This document shows positions 1-10,700 of a DNA stretch of 32,424 nucleotides, piece after piece. The stretch's first letter is position 1. Every line of letters starts with the position of its first letter. Position numbers and translations under genes: made by a program. A model generated the notes under the pieces. It did not search any database. It had not been told where the DNA came from and was given only the letters and a program-made list of their open reading frames with translations. Origin of the DNA: a virus; the IMG/VR virus record IMGVR_UViG_3300030107_003706, positions 7,939 through 40,362 of that record; one strand, 5' to 3'.

Positions 1-1
1 A

Positions 2-1891
2 GCCGTTGAACTAGCAGAAGAACAAGCTTTAAACGTTTTAATGGAAGGAAATAATTATGAGTTAATTAGAAAACGTTTTTATTACGATTTGACCGTGCTA
101 GGCATTGGAGCTGTAAAAACTAATTTTAATACTTCAGAAGGTGTTACTATAGATTATGTTGATCCTGCTAATCTTGTTTATTCTTATACAGATTCTCCTT
201 ATTTTGATGATATATATTATGTTGGTGAAGTAAAATCTATTCCAGTTAATGAATTAGCAAAACAATTTCCTCATTTAACTGAAAGTGATCTTGAAGATAT
301 AATGAAGAACAAATCTTTCGCTAGAAATAATAATCATAATAGATATTTTACAGACAAGGAAGATAATAATAAAATACAAGTTTTATATTTTAATTATAAA
401 ACCTATATGAATGAGGTTTATAAAATGAAAGAAACTGGTACCGGCGCGGACAAAGTAATACCTAAAGACGATACTTTTAATCCGCCAGAAGATATGGAGG
501 GTGGATATTCTAGATTATTAAGATCAATAGAATGTTTGTATGAAGGAGCTATGATATTAGGTACTGATAAATTACTTAAATGGGAAATGTCAAAAAACAT
601 GATGCGACCTAAAAGTGATTTTACTAAAGTTAAAATGAATTATGCTATTGTAGCTCCGCGGATGTATAATGGTAAAATAGAATCTTTAGTAAAACGTATA
701 ACAGGTTTTGCAGATATGATTCAATTAACACATTTAAAACTCCAACAAGTTATGGCTAGATTAGTGCCAGATGGAGTTTATTTAGATGCAGATGGTTTAG
801 CTGAAATAGATTTAGGTAATGGAACGAATTACAGTCCACAAGAAGCTTTAAATATGTTTTTCCAAACAGGTTCTGTTATAGGTAGGTCTTTTACAAGTGA
901 AGGTGATTTAAATCCTGGTAAAGTACCTATTCAAGAAATACAATCTAGTAATGGTGGTGCTAAGATGCAAAGTTTAATTGGTACGTATAATTATTATTTA
1001 CAAATGATAAGAGATACAACGGGATTAAATGAAGCTAGAGATGGTAGTATGCCAGATAAAAACGCTTTAGTAGGTATACAAAAAATAGCAGCAGCTAATA
1101 GTAATACCGCAACTAGACATATATTACAAGCTGGTCTTTATTTAACAGCAGAAACAGCAGAATGTTTGTCGCTTAGAATATCTGATATATTAGAATACTC
1201 ACCAACTGCGGACGCTTTTATACAAGCTATCGGAGCTCACAACGTTGCTACTTTAGATGAAATGAAAGAATTACATTTATATGATTTTGGTATATTTATA
1301 CAATTACAACCTGACGAAGAAGAGAGAGCAATGCTTGAGAATAATATTCAAATGGCTTTACAACAACAAAGTATAGAATTAGAAGATGCTATAGATCTTA
1401 GAGAAATAAAAAATATTAAATTAGCAAACCAATTGTTAAAAATACGTAGAAGAAAGAAACAAGAAAGAGATAGACAGTTACAGATGGAGAATATTCAAGC
1501 ACAAACACAATCTAATGCACAATCTGCTCAAGCTGCTGCTCAAGCAGAGGTTCAAAAAAATCAAGCTTTAAATGCTGGTAAAGCAGAATTAATGCAAATG
1601 GAAGCTCAAATATCTGCACAAAGCATGAGTCAAGAGGTTAATCATAAAAAAGAACTAATGGCTTTAGAGTTTCAATACAATATGCAGCTTAAAGGAATTG
1701 AAGTTGATGGCATGAAAGAAAGAGAAAAACAAAAGGAAGATAGAAAAGATGAAAGAACAAAAATTCAAGCATCTCAACAAAGTGAGATGATTGATCAGAG
1801 AAAAACAGGTAAACCGCCTAAAAACTTTGAGTCTTCAGGTAATGATATACTAGGAGGCGGGTTTGATTTAGGTATGTTTGAACCTAAATAA
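2..1891 (+). CDS. Portal protein, 5' end outside the window
   Basis: Dodecameric portal at the capsid vertex through which DNA is packaged and ejected. The frame is open from base 2, upstream of the first Met at base 41, so the gene starts left of the window and that Met is probably internal. Visible features: a segment reading YVDPANLVYS, typical of large portals from crAss-like and related Bacteroidota phages; a middle region with a TGLNEARDGS motif, which in portal families lies near the tunnel and crown; then a long charged Gln/Ala/Lys-rich helical C-terminus (about the last 150 residues, from base 1440) that probably forms the portal barrel or a coiled coil. It is followed by a scaffold-like gene and the major capsid gene, the usual order. 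Family assignment rests on these motifs and context; no search was run. Confidence 0.85.
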   Translation, partial: AVELAEEQALNVLMEGNNYELIRKRFYYDLTVLGIGAVKTNFNTSEGVTIDYVDPANLVYSYTDSPYFDDIYYVGEVKSIPVNELAKQFPHLTESDLEDIMKNKSFARNNNHNRYFTDKEDNNKIQVLYFNYKTYMNEVYKMKETGTGADKVIPKDDTFNPPEDMEGGYSRLLRSIECLYEGAMILGTDKLLKWEMSKNMMRPKSDFTKVKMNYAIVAPRMYNGKIESLVKRITGFADMIQLTHLKLQQVMARLVPDGVYLDADGLAEIDLGNGTNYSPQEALNMFFQTGSVIGRSFTSEGDLNPGKVPIQEIQSSNGGAKMQSLIGTYNYYLQMIRDTTGLNEARDGSMPDKNALVGIQKIAAANSNTATRHILQAGLYLTAETAECLSLRISDILEYSPTADAFIQAIGAHNVATLDEMKELHLYDFGIFIQLQPDEEERAMLENNIQMALQQQSIELEDAIDLREIKNIKLANQLLKIRRRKKQERDRQLQMENIQAQTQSNAQSAQAAAQAEVQKNQALNAGKAELMQMEAQISAQSMSQEVNHKKELMALEFQYNMQLKGIEVDGMKEREKQKEDRKDERTKIQASQQSEMIDQRKTGKPPKNFESSGNDILGGGFDLGMFEPK

Positions 1892-1919
1892 AAATTATTA
1901 ATTATTATTATATTATATT

Positions 1920-3128
1920 ATGGAAGAAAAAGATGAACAAGTAGTTGAAGAAACTACACAAGAGCAGGTAGAACAAACACCTGTAGAGGAAACACCTCAA
2001 GTTGATGAAAGTAAATTTGAATCCGCTGGAGATGACAGTGTTATAAAGGTAGATTTAAGTAAACCACCAAAACCGGTAGAAGAAAATGAAACTAAAGAAG
2101 ATAACGCTAACGACAGTGGAGTGGTTACAGAGTCTAAAGATGCCGAGTCCACAGAAAAACAAGAAGAAGTACAACCGGAAGCAGAAACACAAGAAACTCC
2201 AGTATTAGAAGAAATTACTGAAGATTCAACAGAAGAAGAAGTTGCAGAAGTAGAAGAAAAAGTTGAAGAAGCTATAGCTAAAGCAGAGGCTACCGGAAAA
2301 CCATTACCAGAAAATATCCAAAAATTAGTAGACTTTATGGAAGAAACTGGTGGGGATTTAAGTGACTATGTTAAACTTAACCAAGATTATTCAAAATTAG
2401 ACGATCAAAATCTATTATATGAATACTATAAGCAAACAAAACCTCATTTAAATAACGAAGAAATTAACTTCCTTATGGAAGATTCGTTCTCTTATGATGA
2501 AGATGCGGATGATGAAAGAGATGTGCGAAGAAAAAAATTAGCGTTAAAAGAGCAAGTTGCCAACGCTAGAGCCCACTTGGACGGGCAAAAGTCCAAATAC
2601 TATGAAGAAATTAAAGCTGGGTCAAAGTTGACTCAAGAACAACAAAAAGCTATAGATTTCTTTAATAGATATAACAAAGAGTCAGAAGCAAATCAAAAAA
2701 CAGTTAAAAAGAATTCTGAAATTTTTACACAAAAAACTAATCAAGTTTTTAACGATAAATTCAAAGGTTTTGAATACAACGTCGGTGATAAAAAATATAG
2801 ATTTAACGTAAACAATGCTGAAGAGATTAAAAATACTCAAAGTGATATAAGCAATTTTACCAAAAAGTTTTTGGATAAAAATTCTGCTTTAACAGATGCT
2901 AAGGGTTATCATAAATCTCTATTTACAGCGATGAACGCAGATGCTGTTGCAAAACACTTTTACGAGCAAGGAAAAGCTGATGCTATGAAAAATAGTGTCG
3001 CCAAATCTAAAAATGTAGATATGAATCCAAGACAAAGTCATGGAAAAATTGAAGCAGGTGGCGTGAAGTTTAAAGTGTTAGGTGATAATGCTAATGATTT
3101 TAAGTTTAAAATAAACAAAAATAAATAA
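1920..3128 (+). CDS. Probable capsid scaffolding protein
   Basis: A 402-residue protein between portal and major capsid genes, the standard place for a scaffold. The first 120 or so residues are extremely acidic and low in complexity (runs of Glu, Thr, Val, Gln) and probably disordered. The middle is helical and charged. The C-terminus is basic and ends KINKNK, consistent with the short basic tail by which scaffolds such as that of P22 bind the coat protein. No protease motif is visible, so whether the scaffold is cleaved cannot be told. The start is the ATG after a purely A/T leader, which resembles the leader before the gene at 4665. Function is inferred from position and composition, as scaffolds conserve little sequence. 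Confidence 0.7.
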   Translation: MEEKDEQVVEETTQEQVEQTPVEETPQVDESKFESAGDDSVIKVDLSKPPKPVEENETKEDNANDSGVVTESKDAESTEKQEEVQPEAETQETPVLEEITEDSTEEEVAEVEEKVEEAIAKAEATGKPLPENIQKLVDFMEETGGDLSDYVKLNQDYSKLDDQNLLYEYYKQTKPHLNNEEINFLMEDSFSYDEDADDERDVRRKKLALKEQVANARAHLDGQKSKYYEEIKAGSKLTQEQQKAIDFFNRYNKESEANQKTVKKNSEIFTQKTNQVFNDKFKGFEYNVGDKKYRFNVNNAEEIKNTQSDISNFTKKFLDKNSALTDAKGYHKSLFTAMNADAVAKHFYEQGKADAMKNSVAKSKNVDMNPRQSHGKIEAGGVKFKVLGDNANDFKFKINKNK

Positions 3129-3149
3129 CAATTTAAAAAAAATTATAAA

Positions 3150-4589
3150 ATGGCAATTACAAGTGCGAGTGGTATAGATGCTGCTCCAAGAAAACACACG
3201 TTGGCCCAAAACTATGTAGACTTTACATCGTCTGCAACTGAAGGATGGGCGCAACAATACTTACCAGATCTTATAGAAAAAGAAGCTGAGATCTATGGTA
3301 AGAGAACAATTTCAGGTTTCTTAGCTCAAGTTGGAGCTGAAGAGGCTTCTGCTGCTGATCGAGTTATTTGGTCAGAGCAAGGTAGATTACACCTAGCTTA
3401 TACAGCGACTTATAATGACAATAATACTGACTATACTATCGTAAATGATATCGACGGAAATTCTGTTGGTGCTGATCACGGTATTAGAGCTGGTGATATG
3501 GTTCTTATGTCTGTTGCTGATAAAACGGCTAGAGGTTATGTTTCTGCTATCGATCCAGATGGTGATGATACTGACCAAATTAGAGTTATCGCTTATGCTG
3601 CTGCTAATATGACTACAGCTTTAGGATCTACTGCTACTACAGCTGGTGCTGTAAGAATCTTAGTTATTGGTTCTGAATTTGAAAAAGGATCTAGCGCGCG
3701 TAGTTCTGCGAACTCTCCTAAATTCAAATCTCACTCTAACAAACACCTTATCATGAGAGACTTCTACCAAGTAAATGGTTCAGATGCTTCTGCTATCGGT
3801 TGGGTTGAAGTTAGTGGTGAAGACGGTCAAAATGGTTACTTATGGTATTTAAAAGCTGAAGGTGATACTAGAGCTCGTTTTACTGATTACTTAGAAATGG
3901 CAATGTTAGAAGCTGAAGCAGCTGTAGATGGTGCTGGTGCAATTGGTGGTACTGACCAATCTACTAGTGATGGTACAGAAGGTTTATTCCAAGCTATTAC
4001 AAATAGAGGTCACCAAACTACTGGTATAACTGGTGTTAACGCTGCCACTGATTTGGCTGAATTCGACGCTATCTTAGCTGTATTTGATCAAAATGGTGCT
4101 ATTGAAGAAAACATGATGTTTGTTGATAGATCTACTTCGTTAGCTATTGATGACATGCTTGCTTCAATGAATTCTTATGGAGCTGGTGGTACTTCTTACG
4201 GAGTATTTGACAATTCAGAAGATATGGCATTAAATTTAGGTTTCTCTGGATTCCGAAGAGGTTCTTATGACTTTTACAAATCAGACATGAAATATCTGAA
4301 TGACAAAGGTGCTAGAGGCGCTTTGAATGATACTGTTACTAACATTAGAGGTGTTGTTATACCAGCTGGTGTATCTTCAGTTTATGATGAGCAATTAGGT
4401 AAAAATATGAAGCGACCATTCTTACACGTACGTTACAGAGCTTCAGAAACTGAGTCTAGAAAAATGAAGACTTGGGTTACTGGTTCTGTTGGTGCTGCTA
4501 CAGATGGTGTTGACGCAATGAAAGTACACTACTTATCTGAAAGATGTTTAGTTACTCAAGGTGCTAATAACTTTATGTTAATGAACTAA
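3150..4589 (+). CDS. Major capsid protein (HK97-fold type)
   Basis: A 479-residue protein expected to form the icosahedral shell. Between about residues 190 and 270 it has the run KHLIMRDFYQVNGSDASAI, then GWVEV, GYLWYLKAEGDTRARF and a helical, Ala/Glu-rich stretch. This arrangement is characteristic of major capsid proteins of crAss-like and marine short-tailed phages. The Gly/Asp-rich stretch near residues 100-170 may be a surface-exposed inserted domain. Codon use differs from neighbouring genes: more GCT and GGT and more C-ending codons such as TTC and AAC, as expected for the most abundant virion protein. A strong terminator follows directly, so this gene may end a transcript. The leader before the ATG is A/T only. 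Position after portal and scaffold supports the call. Confidence 0.88.
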   Translation: MAITSASGIDAAPRKHTLAQNYVDFTSSATEGWAQQYLPDLIEKEAEIYGKRTISGFLAQVGAEEASAADRVIWSEQGRLHLAYTATYNDNNTDYTIVNDIDGNSVGADHGIRAGDMVLMSVADKTARGYVSAIDPDGDDTDQIRVIAYAAANMTTALGSTATTAGAVRILVIGSEFEKGSSARSSANSPKFKSHSNKHLIMRDFYQVNGSDASAIGWVEVSGEDGQNGYLWYLKAEGDTRARFTDYLEMAMLEAEAAVDGAGAIGGTDQSTSDGTEGLFQAITNRGHQTTGITGVNAATDLAEFDAILAVFDQNGAIEENMMFVDRSTSLAIDDMLASMNSYGAGGTSYGVFDNSEDMALNLGFSGFRRGSYDFYKSDMKYLNDKGARGALNDTVTNIRGVVIPAGVSSVYDEQLGKNMKRPFLHVRYRASETESRKMKTWVTGSVGAATDGVDAMKVHYLSERCLVTQGANNFMLMN

Positions 4590-4601
4590 GCACGATTATT
4601 T

Positions 4602-4640
4602 TAAAGAGACTGGGATTAATTTCCCAGTCCCTTTATTTTT
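4602..4640 (+). terminator. Rho-independent terminator after the capsid gene
   Basis: An 8-bp perfect stem (GACTGGGA with TCCCAGTC) encloses the loop TTAATT. One A/C mismatch below it separates a further 5 paired bases (TAAAG with CTTTA). The T-rich stretch CTTTATTTTTATTAATTTT follows. It begins 13 bases after the capsid stop codon. It is the only classical terminator I see in the window, and probably raises capsid output relative to genes further down. Confidence 0.9.
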
Positions 4641-4664
4641 ATTAATTTTATTATATATTATATT

Positions 4665-5525
4665 ATGGCAAAAAAAACAAAAAAAGACTCTTACCAAGGA
4701 GATCCTGGAGATGAGCACGTAGAAAAAGTGGTAGTTGAAACTCCACCAGTTGTAGAACAACCAAAACAAAAAACAAGGAAAGAACCTTCAAAAAAAATAA
4801 TTGATGGTTGGGAGATAAAAGATAGAATGTATTTTTTAACAGATAATAAATCACCATTAACCTATTTAATAAGAGGTAGTAGTATATTTTATTTTGACGA
4901 AGAAAAAGGGTATGAAAGAGAATTGAAATATACTTCTAATCAAAGAACTTGTTTTGTAGACGAAATGGTTGGTGATCAAAGATTAGAACATATTATTTTT
5001 GAAAACGGTCAATTATATGTTCCAAAAAACAAAACTGTTTTACAAAAATTATTGTCTTTATATCACCCACACAGAGATAAAGTATTTTTCGAGCACAAGC
5101 CGAAAGAAATTGCTAGAAACGAAGTTGAAATATTAGAATTAGAAGTAGATGCTTTAATGGCTGCTAGAAATCTCGATATAGATACAGCTGAAGCTGTTAT
5201 GAGAGTAGAACTAGGTTCTAAAGTATCAGAGATGAGTTCTAAGGAGCTTAAAAGAGATTTATTAGTATATGCTAAGAAAAATCCTGAATTGTTCTTAGAG
5301 TTAGTTGCTGATGAAAATGTAATGCTTAGAAATTTTGGTATTAAAGCGGTAGAAGCAGGTTTACTAAAATTATCTTCAGATAGAAGAAATTTTTTATGGG
5401 CGTCTAATGATAGAAAGCTTATGACAATTCCTTTTGAAGAGCATCCTTACTCAGCGTTAGCTCAATGGTTTAAAACTGATGAAGGAATGGAGATTTACTC
5501 CAATATTGAAAAAAGATTAAAATAA
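4665..5525 (+). CDS. Conserved phage structural protein, function unknown
   Basis: A 286-residue protein just after the capsid terminator. I do not recognise a named family. Residues 1-45 are highly charged, rich in Lys, Glu and Pro, and probably disordered. Residues about 50-125 look beta-rich with aromatic residues (IRGSSIFYFDEEKGYE). The rest is mostly helical, with the stretch DIDTAEAVMRVELGSKVSEM and a C-terminal part ending FKTDEGMEIYSNIEKRLK. There is no signal peptide or membrane segment. Its place between major capsid and connector genes suggests a head protein, for example a head-completion, minor capsid or capsid-decorating protein. The Lys-rich start contains two runs of A (8 and 7 bases), but the frame continues cleanly and I see no evidence of programmed slippage. 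Confidence 0.55.
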   Translation: MAKKTKKDSYQGDPGDEHVEKVVVETPPVVEQPKQKTRKEPSKKIIDGWEIKDRMYFLTDNKSPLTYLIRGSSIFYFDEEKGYERELKYTSNQRTCFVDEMVGDQRLEHIIFENGQLYVPKNKTVLQKLLSLYHPHRDKVFFEHKPKEIARNEVEILELEVDALMAARNLDIDTAEAVMRVELGSKVSEMSSKELKRDLLVYAKKNPELFLELVADENVMLRNFGIKAVEAGLLKLSSDRRNFLWASNDRKLMTIPFEEHPYSALAQWFKTDEGMEIYSNIEKRLK

Positions 5526-5531
5526 TCTAAC

Positions 5532-5570
5532 TGTAGATGCAGTCGCTCTACGGGGCGATTGCAAACTACA
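5532..5570 (+). promoter_or_regulatory. Stable RNA hairpin between two head genes
   Basis: TGCAGTCGC pairs with GCGATTGCA (9 pairs including one G-T) around the 8-base loop TCTACGGG. A small internal bulge separates this from an outer stem TGTAG/CTACA, giving 14 pairs in all. It is markedly GC-rich for this genome. It is not followed by a T run (AATTAAAAAAAAAT follows), so it is not a normal terminator. It may be an RNA-processing or mRNA-stabilising site. It covers the ATG at 5537, which argues for the downstream start at 5585. Confidence 0.6.
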
Positions 5571-5584
5571 AATTAAAAAAAAAT

Positions 5585-6334
5585 ATGATAAGTGTAGATA
5601 CAATATATCAAAGAGTTTTAGCGTTAGCAAATAAAGAACAAAGAGGTTATATAACGCCTCAAGAGTTCAACCTATACGCTAATCATGCTCAAAAAGAAAT
5701 TTATGAACAATATTTTTTTGATTTAGAGCAATATAAAAGAACTGCTAGTAATAATAGCGATTACAGTGATAGAGAAAGTATAATACACGAAAAATTAGCT
5801 GCATTTAGAAACAGTGGTAATAGTATAAGTCACGGTGATGCTATAGTTAATAATAGAAGAATTGCTGATGTTATTCTACTTTTGCCTCTTGAAGAAGTTA
5901 ATGATGAAGGCGATAGATATAGAACCGTAGAAAGAATGACGGTAGAAGATCGATATAAAATTGTAAGTTCACTTTTATTAAGACCAAACAAGAGTAGGCC
6001 TGTGTATTGGCTTACAAGAACTGGAGGTAGTGCTACTTTTAGAATTAATTTTCAACCAGAAGTTGGTTCAACAAGTTTAAGTGCTGGATCTCAATATAAA
6101 ATTTCTTATTACGAAGAACCAGAAAAAGTAAACTGGACATACGTGGTTGTTAACGAAAAACCTCTTTATAATCCAAGCGCTGCAGATTTTGCTGATTTTC
6201 AATTACATTCTTCAGAAGAAACTAAACTAGTTAATAAAATATTACAATTAGCTGGTATTGGTATAAAAGACTATAATATAACTCAAGTAGCTGCGCAAAA
6301 AGAAGCTATTACAACGCAACAAGAAAAACAATAA
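5585..6334 (+). CDS. Probable head-tail connector (ring/adaptor) protein
   Basis: Expected to sit under the portal as part of the connector. I chose the ATG at 5585 (249 residues, MISVDTIYQ) because it has the A-rich leader AAATTAAAAAAAAAT like other starts here. The in-frame ATG at 5537 lies inside a stable hairpin and would add 16 residues encoded by that stem. The N-terminus IYQRVLALANKEQRGYITPQ followed by EFNLYANHAQKEIYEQYFF is a pattern I associate with small connector proteins of crAss-like and marine Bacteroidota phages. A helical N-terminal half gives way to a beta-containing C-terminal half (YKISYYEEPEKVNW) and a Gln-rich tail. The stop lies 4 bases before the next ATG, so translation is probably coupled. 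The exact ring position is inferred from context. Confidence 0.6.
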   Translation: MISVDTIYQRVLALANKEQRGYITPQEFNLYANHAQKEIYEQYFFDLEQYKRTASNNSDYSDRESIIHEKLAAFRNSGNSISHGDAIVNNRRIADVILLLPLEEVNDEGDRYRTVERMTVEDRYKIVSSLLLRPNKSRPVYWLTRTGGSATFRINFQPEVGSTSLSAGSQYKISYYEEPEKVNWTYVVVNEKPLYNPSAADFADFQLHSSEETKLVNKILQLAGIGIKDYNITQVAAQKEAITTQQEKQ

Positions 6335-6338
6335 TTAA

Positions 6339-7694
6339 ATGGCATTATTACAAAACACTACTCCACAAGATTATTACCAAAATGAAGATTATGGTAACTA
6401 TCAATTTGTATCTTTAGAAGATATAATAAATCAATTTATGTTTATTTACACTGGGAATGAAAAAATAATACGTAATTGTAGTAGAGTTGATGTTGCTTTT
6501 CATGCTCAAAGAGCTTTAGCAGAACTATCTTTCGATACACTTAAATCTGTTAAATCTCAAGAAATAGAAATACCATCGTCCTTAACAATGGTATTACCAC
6601 AAGATTATGTTAATTATACAAAGTTATCATGGGTTGATGATGCTGGTATAAAACATCCTATATATCCAACAAAACACACTTCTAATCCTCAAAAATATCA
6701 AAAAGATACTAATGATGAATTTTTATTTAATGAAGAAGGAGATTTTATACCATTAGGAGAATTAATAAAAAATGGTAATTTCCATGGCGGAAGTGATAAT
6801 TGGAAATTAAACGAAGCTGCTTTAAATGGTAACGCACAAACCGTAACAACTGTAGCTACTGGAACAGCGCAGGGTGATCCAGAGTCAGGTTGGTTTTATG
6901 AAAAAAATAGTATAAGAGGTTATGCTTTACCACAATTTCAAGCTGTTAGACAAGAAAATATTAACATACGTAGTGGCGAGCAGTACACTATAACTTATAC
7001 TATAAGTAATTATGTTACTGGACAATATCGATTTGGTATAGTAGATGAAAATGGAGATCATACTTTTACAACAGCAAGAAACGCAAATGGAACTTATACA
7101 GAAACAATAACAGCTAGCGCAACCACTGCTAGTTCTATTTCCAATCATATTTTCTTTCAAACAACAACAGATAATTCTGCAACAAGCGGTTTAAATGTTG
7201 TTATAGATGACATATCTATAGTTAGAGTTGGTGATGAAGAAACTTCTACCGCTTGGTCAAATTACAAGTCAACTACTCCATCTGAAAATAACAATGACAA
7301 TTATGAGGACGATGTTTATTGGCCTTACGAAGGAGAGAGATATGGTTTAGAACCTTCTCATGCTCAGGTTAATGGATCTTTTTATATAGATGAATTAAAA
7401 GGATTAATACATTTTAGCTCTAATATTTCAGGACAAACTGTGATATTAGATTATATAAGTGATAGTTTAGGAACTGAATCAGAAATGAAAGTTCATAAGT
7501 TTGCAGAAGAAGCCATGTATAAGTCAATTTTATACGCAGTAGCTTCTGGTTATATGTATACGCAGCAGATAGTACCTAGACTTAAGCGAGAAAAATTTGC
7601 CGCTATTAGACAAGCAAAATTAAGATTATCAAATTTAAAATTAGAAGAATTAACTCAAATACTTAGAGGTAAATCTAAACATATAAAACACTAG
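6339..7694 (+). CDS. Head-tail connector/ring protein with inserted jelly-roll domain
   Basis: A 451-residue protein built from two parts of an adaptor-like core. The N-terminal core (about 20-130) includes DVAFHAQRALAELSFDTLKS and LPQDYVNYTKLSWVDDAG. The C-terminal core (about 320-451) includes YGLEPSHAQVNGSFYIDE, IHFSSNISGQTVILDYISDS and a basic helical end. These are typical of ring/tail-tubular-like connector proteins. Between them, residues about 140-300 form a separate beta-sandwich: it opens LIKNGNFHGGSDNWKL, has YTITYTISNYVTGQYRFGI at 216-234 and closes VVIDDISIVRVGD, the layout of carbohydrate-binding (CBM4/9-like) jelly rolls. A similar pattern recurs in the giant hub encoded next. 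The insert probably projects from the connector as a decoration or glycan-binding domain; this is inference. Confidence 0.65.
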   Translation: MALLQNTTPQDYYQNEDYGNYQFVSLEDIINQFMFIYTGNEKIIRNCSRVDVAFHAQRALAELSFDTLKSVKSQEIEIPSSLTMVLPQDYVNYTKLSWVDDAGIKHPIYPTKHTSNPQKYQKDTNDEFLFNEEGDFIPLGELIKNGNFHGGSDNWKLNEAALNGNAQTVTTVATGTAQGDPESGWFYEKNSIRGYALPQFQAVRQENINIRSGEQYTITYTISNYVTGQYRFGIVDENGDHTFTTARNANGTYTETITASATTASSISNHIFFQTTTDNSATSGLNVVIDDISIVRVGDEETSTAWSNYKSTTPSENNNDNYEDDVYWPYEGERYGLEPSHAQVNGSFYIDELKGLIHFSSNISGQTVILDYISDSLGTESEMKVHKFAEEAMYKSILYAVASGYMYTQQIVPRLKREKFAAIRQAKLRLSNLKLEELTQILRGKSKHIKH

Positions 7695-7700
7695 TATAAT

Positions 7701-10700
7701 ATGCCAGAAATTAAGAATAATTTTCTAAAAGGTCGAATGAATAAAGATCTTGACGAGAGACTTGTTCCAAATGGAGAGTATAGAGATGCGATGAATATAC
7801 AAATCTCTACTTCTGAAGGATCTGATGTTGGGACTGTACAGAATATATTGGGAAGCATAAAACATGATTATAGTCCAGCAGGCACGGAAGTTATACCACC
7901 TAATTGTAAGTGTGTTGGGGCTATATCTGATGAGAAAAATAATAAATTATATTGGTTTATTAAAAAAGAATTTAATCCATTAGAAGATAATTTTGAAGCT
8001 ATAATAGAATTTACTCCACAAGGTCAAGATGTTCCAGCGCAAGTAACACCGGTTATAATTGATACTAAAGTTAACACTGAAGACGCTGTGTTAAAATTTC
8101 CAGAAAAAATTATAACTGGTATAAATATTATAGATAATTTAATATTTTGGACAGATGGTGTTAACGAACCTAGAAAAATAAATATAGATACTTGTAAAGC
8201 TGGTAGTGTTATAGATCCAACTACTTTAAAGTGGAAACACACACAATTAATATTTGATAAAGGTGGTTTTAATGGTTGCTATGTTTTTGACGTAGCTTTA
8301 GCGGGTGGTGGTAATACGTTTGGTAATCAAAAAATGTTTAGTCAATATACCGCAAACAGTCCGAATTCAACACAAGCAAATGGTGGTTTTGGAAGATATG
8401 CTTATTTTCAAAGAGAACACTTAAGCAGTCTTGTGGCTCCATTTGATCTTCCCAATCATTACAACGATATTGCACTTAGACATTATAGGGATGGTAAGTA
8501 TTTAAGAACTGATAGTTTTAAATTTTTTGAAGACGGAAACAATATAATGATTAGATATAATCCTTATACTGGTACTGATGTATTTGATGAAAATCATCCA
8601 AGAGCAATACGAGTAGGTGATGTATTTTTTGCTGATAGAAATGTTTACAGTGATACTAGCGAAAGAGATATAAGAGAAGAACACATAACAGTTATAAAAA
8701 GAAAACCTACAAACAAATTAAACTTTAAAATAAACACGTCAATAAAGACGCGTGGAATAGGTGGTCATACAGGAAGTTTACGACTTTCTAGAGAACATAA
8801 TTCAAATAAAAAACCTCTATTTGAAAATATATTTCCTAGATTTTCTTATAGATATAAATACGCTGACAACGAATACTCAGCGTTTGCTCCATTTACAGAT
8901 GTAGTTTTTAATCCAGAACATAAAAAAGGTTATGATTTAGAATCTTTTTATAATCCAGAAGATTCTATAAACACATCTATGGTTAACACTATAGATTCTA
9001 TCGAATTAACTGATTTTATATCCGCATCAACACCTGAAGATGTTATTCAAGTAGATATACTTTATAAAAGAGAGGATTCTCCAATAATATATTCAATTGC
9101 AAGTGTAACGCATGATGATAACGAATGGCATGATATAGGTTCTAATTTATATTCAGATATTGGATATAATTCTGGTACAAATAAAGCACATATAGTATAT
9201 GGTGACAATTTTAAAGGTAGATTTGTAGTTGATTCAGAAAATATTAGTAATGCTTTACCAGAAAATCAATTATTACGACCATGGGATACTGTTCCTAGAA
9301 AAGCATTAGCCCAAGAGTTAACAGGTAATAGAATAATATATGGTAATTATGTTCAAGGATATACACCAACAACAAAAATACCAAAAGTTGTAGCTGATTA
9401 TAATCCAAGAGCAAACTACGATCTTTTTTACTATAAAGAACAATCTTCATTCGGAAAAGGAAGAAATGCTATAACATCAAATTCATTTGATAAAAAAGGT
9501 TTACCATCTATAAAGTCGCAAAGAAACTACCAATTAGGTGTATCATTCATAGACAAATATGGTAGAGAAACCCCTGTTTTTAGTTCTAGTAAAAGTGCTA
9601 TAAAAATTCCTTGGAGAGATAAATATGGTTCTATATCCTCCACTCAATCCCATCAATTAAACGTAGAATTAAGTGAAGATCCACCAAGCTTCGCTAAGTA
9701 TATTAAATATTTTGTAAAAGAAACTACTACAGAATATTATAATTTACTAATGGATGATATATATGTTCCTGCTGATTATTCTACATTACAAGATAAAAGA
9801 TTTGTTTGGGCATCATTTGCCTCTTCTGATAGAAATAAAATTAGCGAAGAAGATTACATTGTATTAAAAAAGAAAATAGGTGATGCTGGAAAAAATGTTG
9901 TAAAAAATAGTAGATTTAAAGTTCTAGATATTCAAGATAACGCCCCTGACTTTGTTAAATATGAATATATTTCTTATGGTAAAATAAGTCAAACAGGTGG
10001 TTTTCAAGTTGATGGTACAGGGGAAACAGATTTTTTAAATAATAAATTAATGACAAATAGTCATTTAAGACCATCTTCTACGCCGTCAGGTAATCGCGGG
10101 ACAGATATGATAATGATACATCGTGGTCAATGGCAAGGACAAAGAGGTATGCATTTTGCTTTTGGTGATGATGATGATATAAGTCATTTAGAAAAAGATT
10201 TATATTTTTCATTTTTTAGAGATAATGAAACTTTAAGCGGTGGAAGAAGAAGATCAAAAAAATACAAAATCTCAAGCGTAAGAACTGGTACTAATTACAT
10301 GATAAAATTAGCTGAACCAATATCACACGATGATATGAATTTAGCTAAAGCCACTTTTCAGTCTTCATCTTCAACCATGCATGATGATTTAGTTGTAGAG
10401 ATTGAACAAAGAAGATTGCGAAAAGGAGAGGATTTTTCTGGTAAGTTTTTTGTTAAAATAAAAGCTGATGATCTAACAACAGGGGAAAGTGCTGCGTTTG
10501 GATGGATGCCAGGTGGTATAGGTGGATCTTTAACAGAATATTCTACAACAGGTTCTCATGATACTTTTATGTTATTTGATCACCACGGGAGCATGGCTGA
10601 TCTTTCTTATTATCGAGGTATACATAATTCTAATACAGTATATACTGGTAGTAGCAATTCTGGTCGTAACTATAGTTATAGAAAGCAGCATTGGGGTGAT

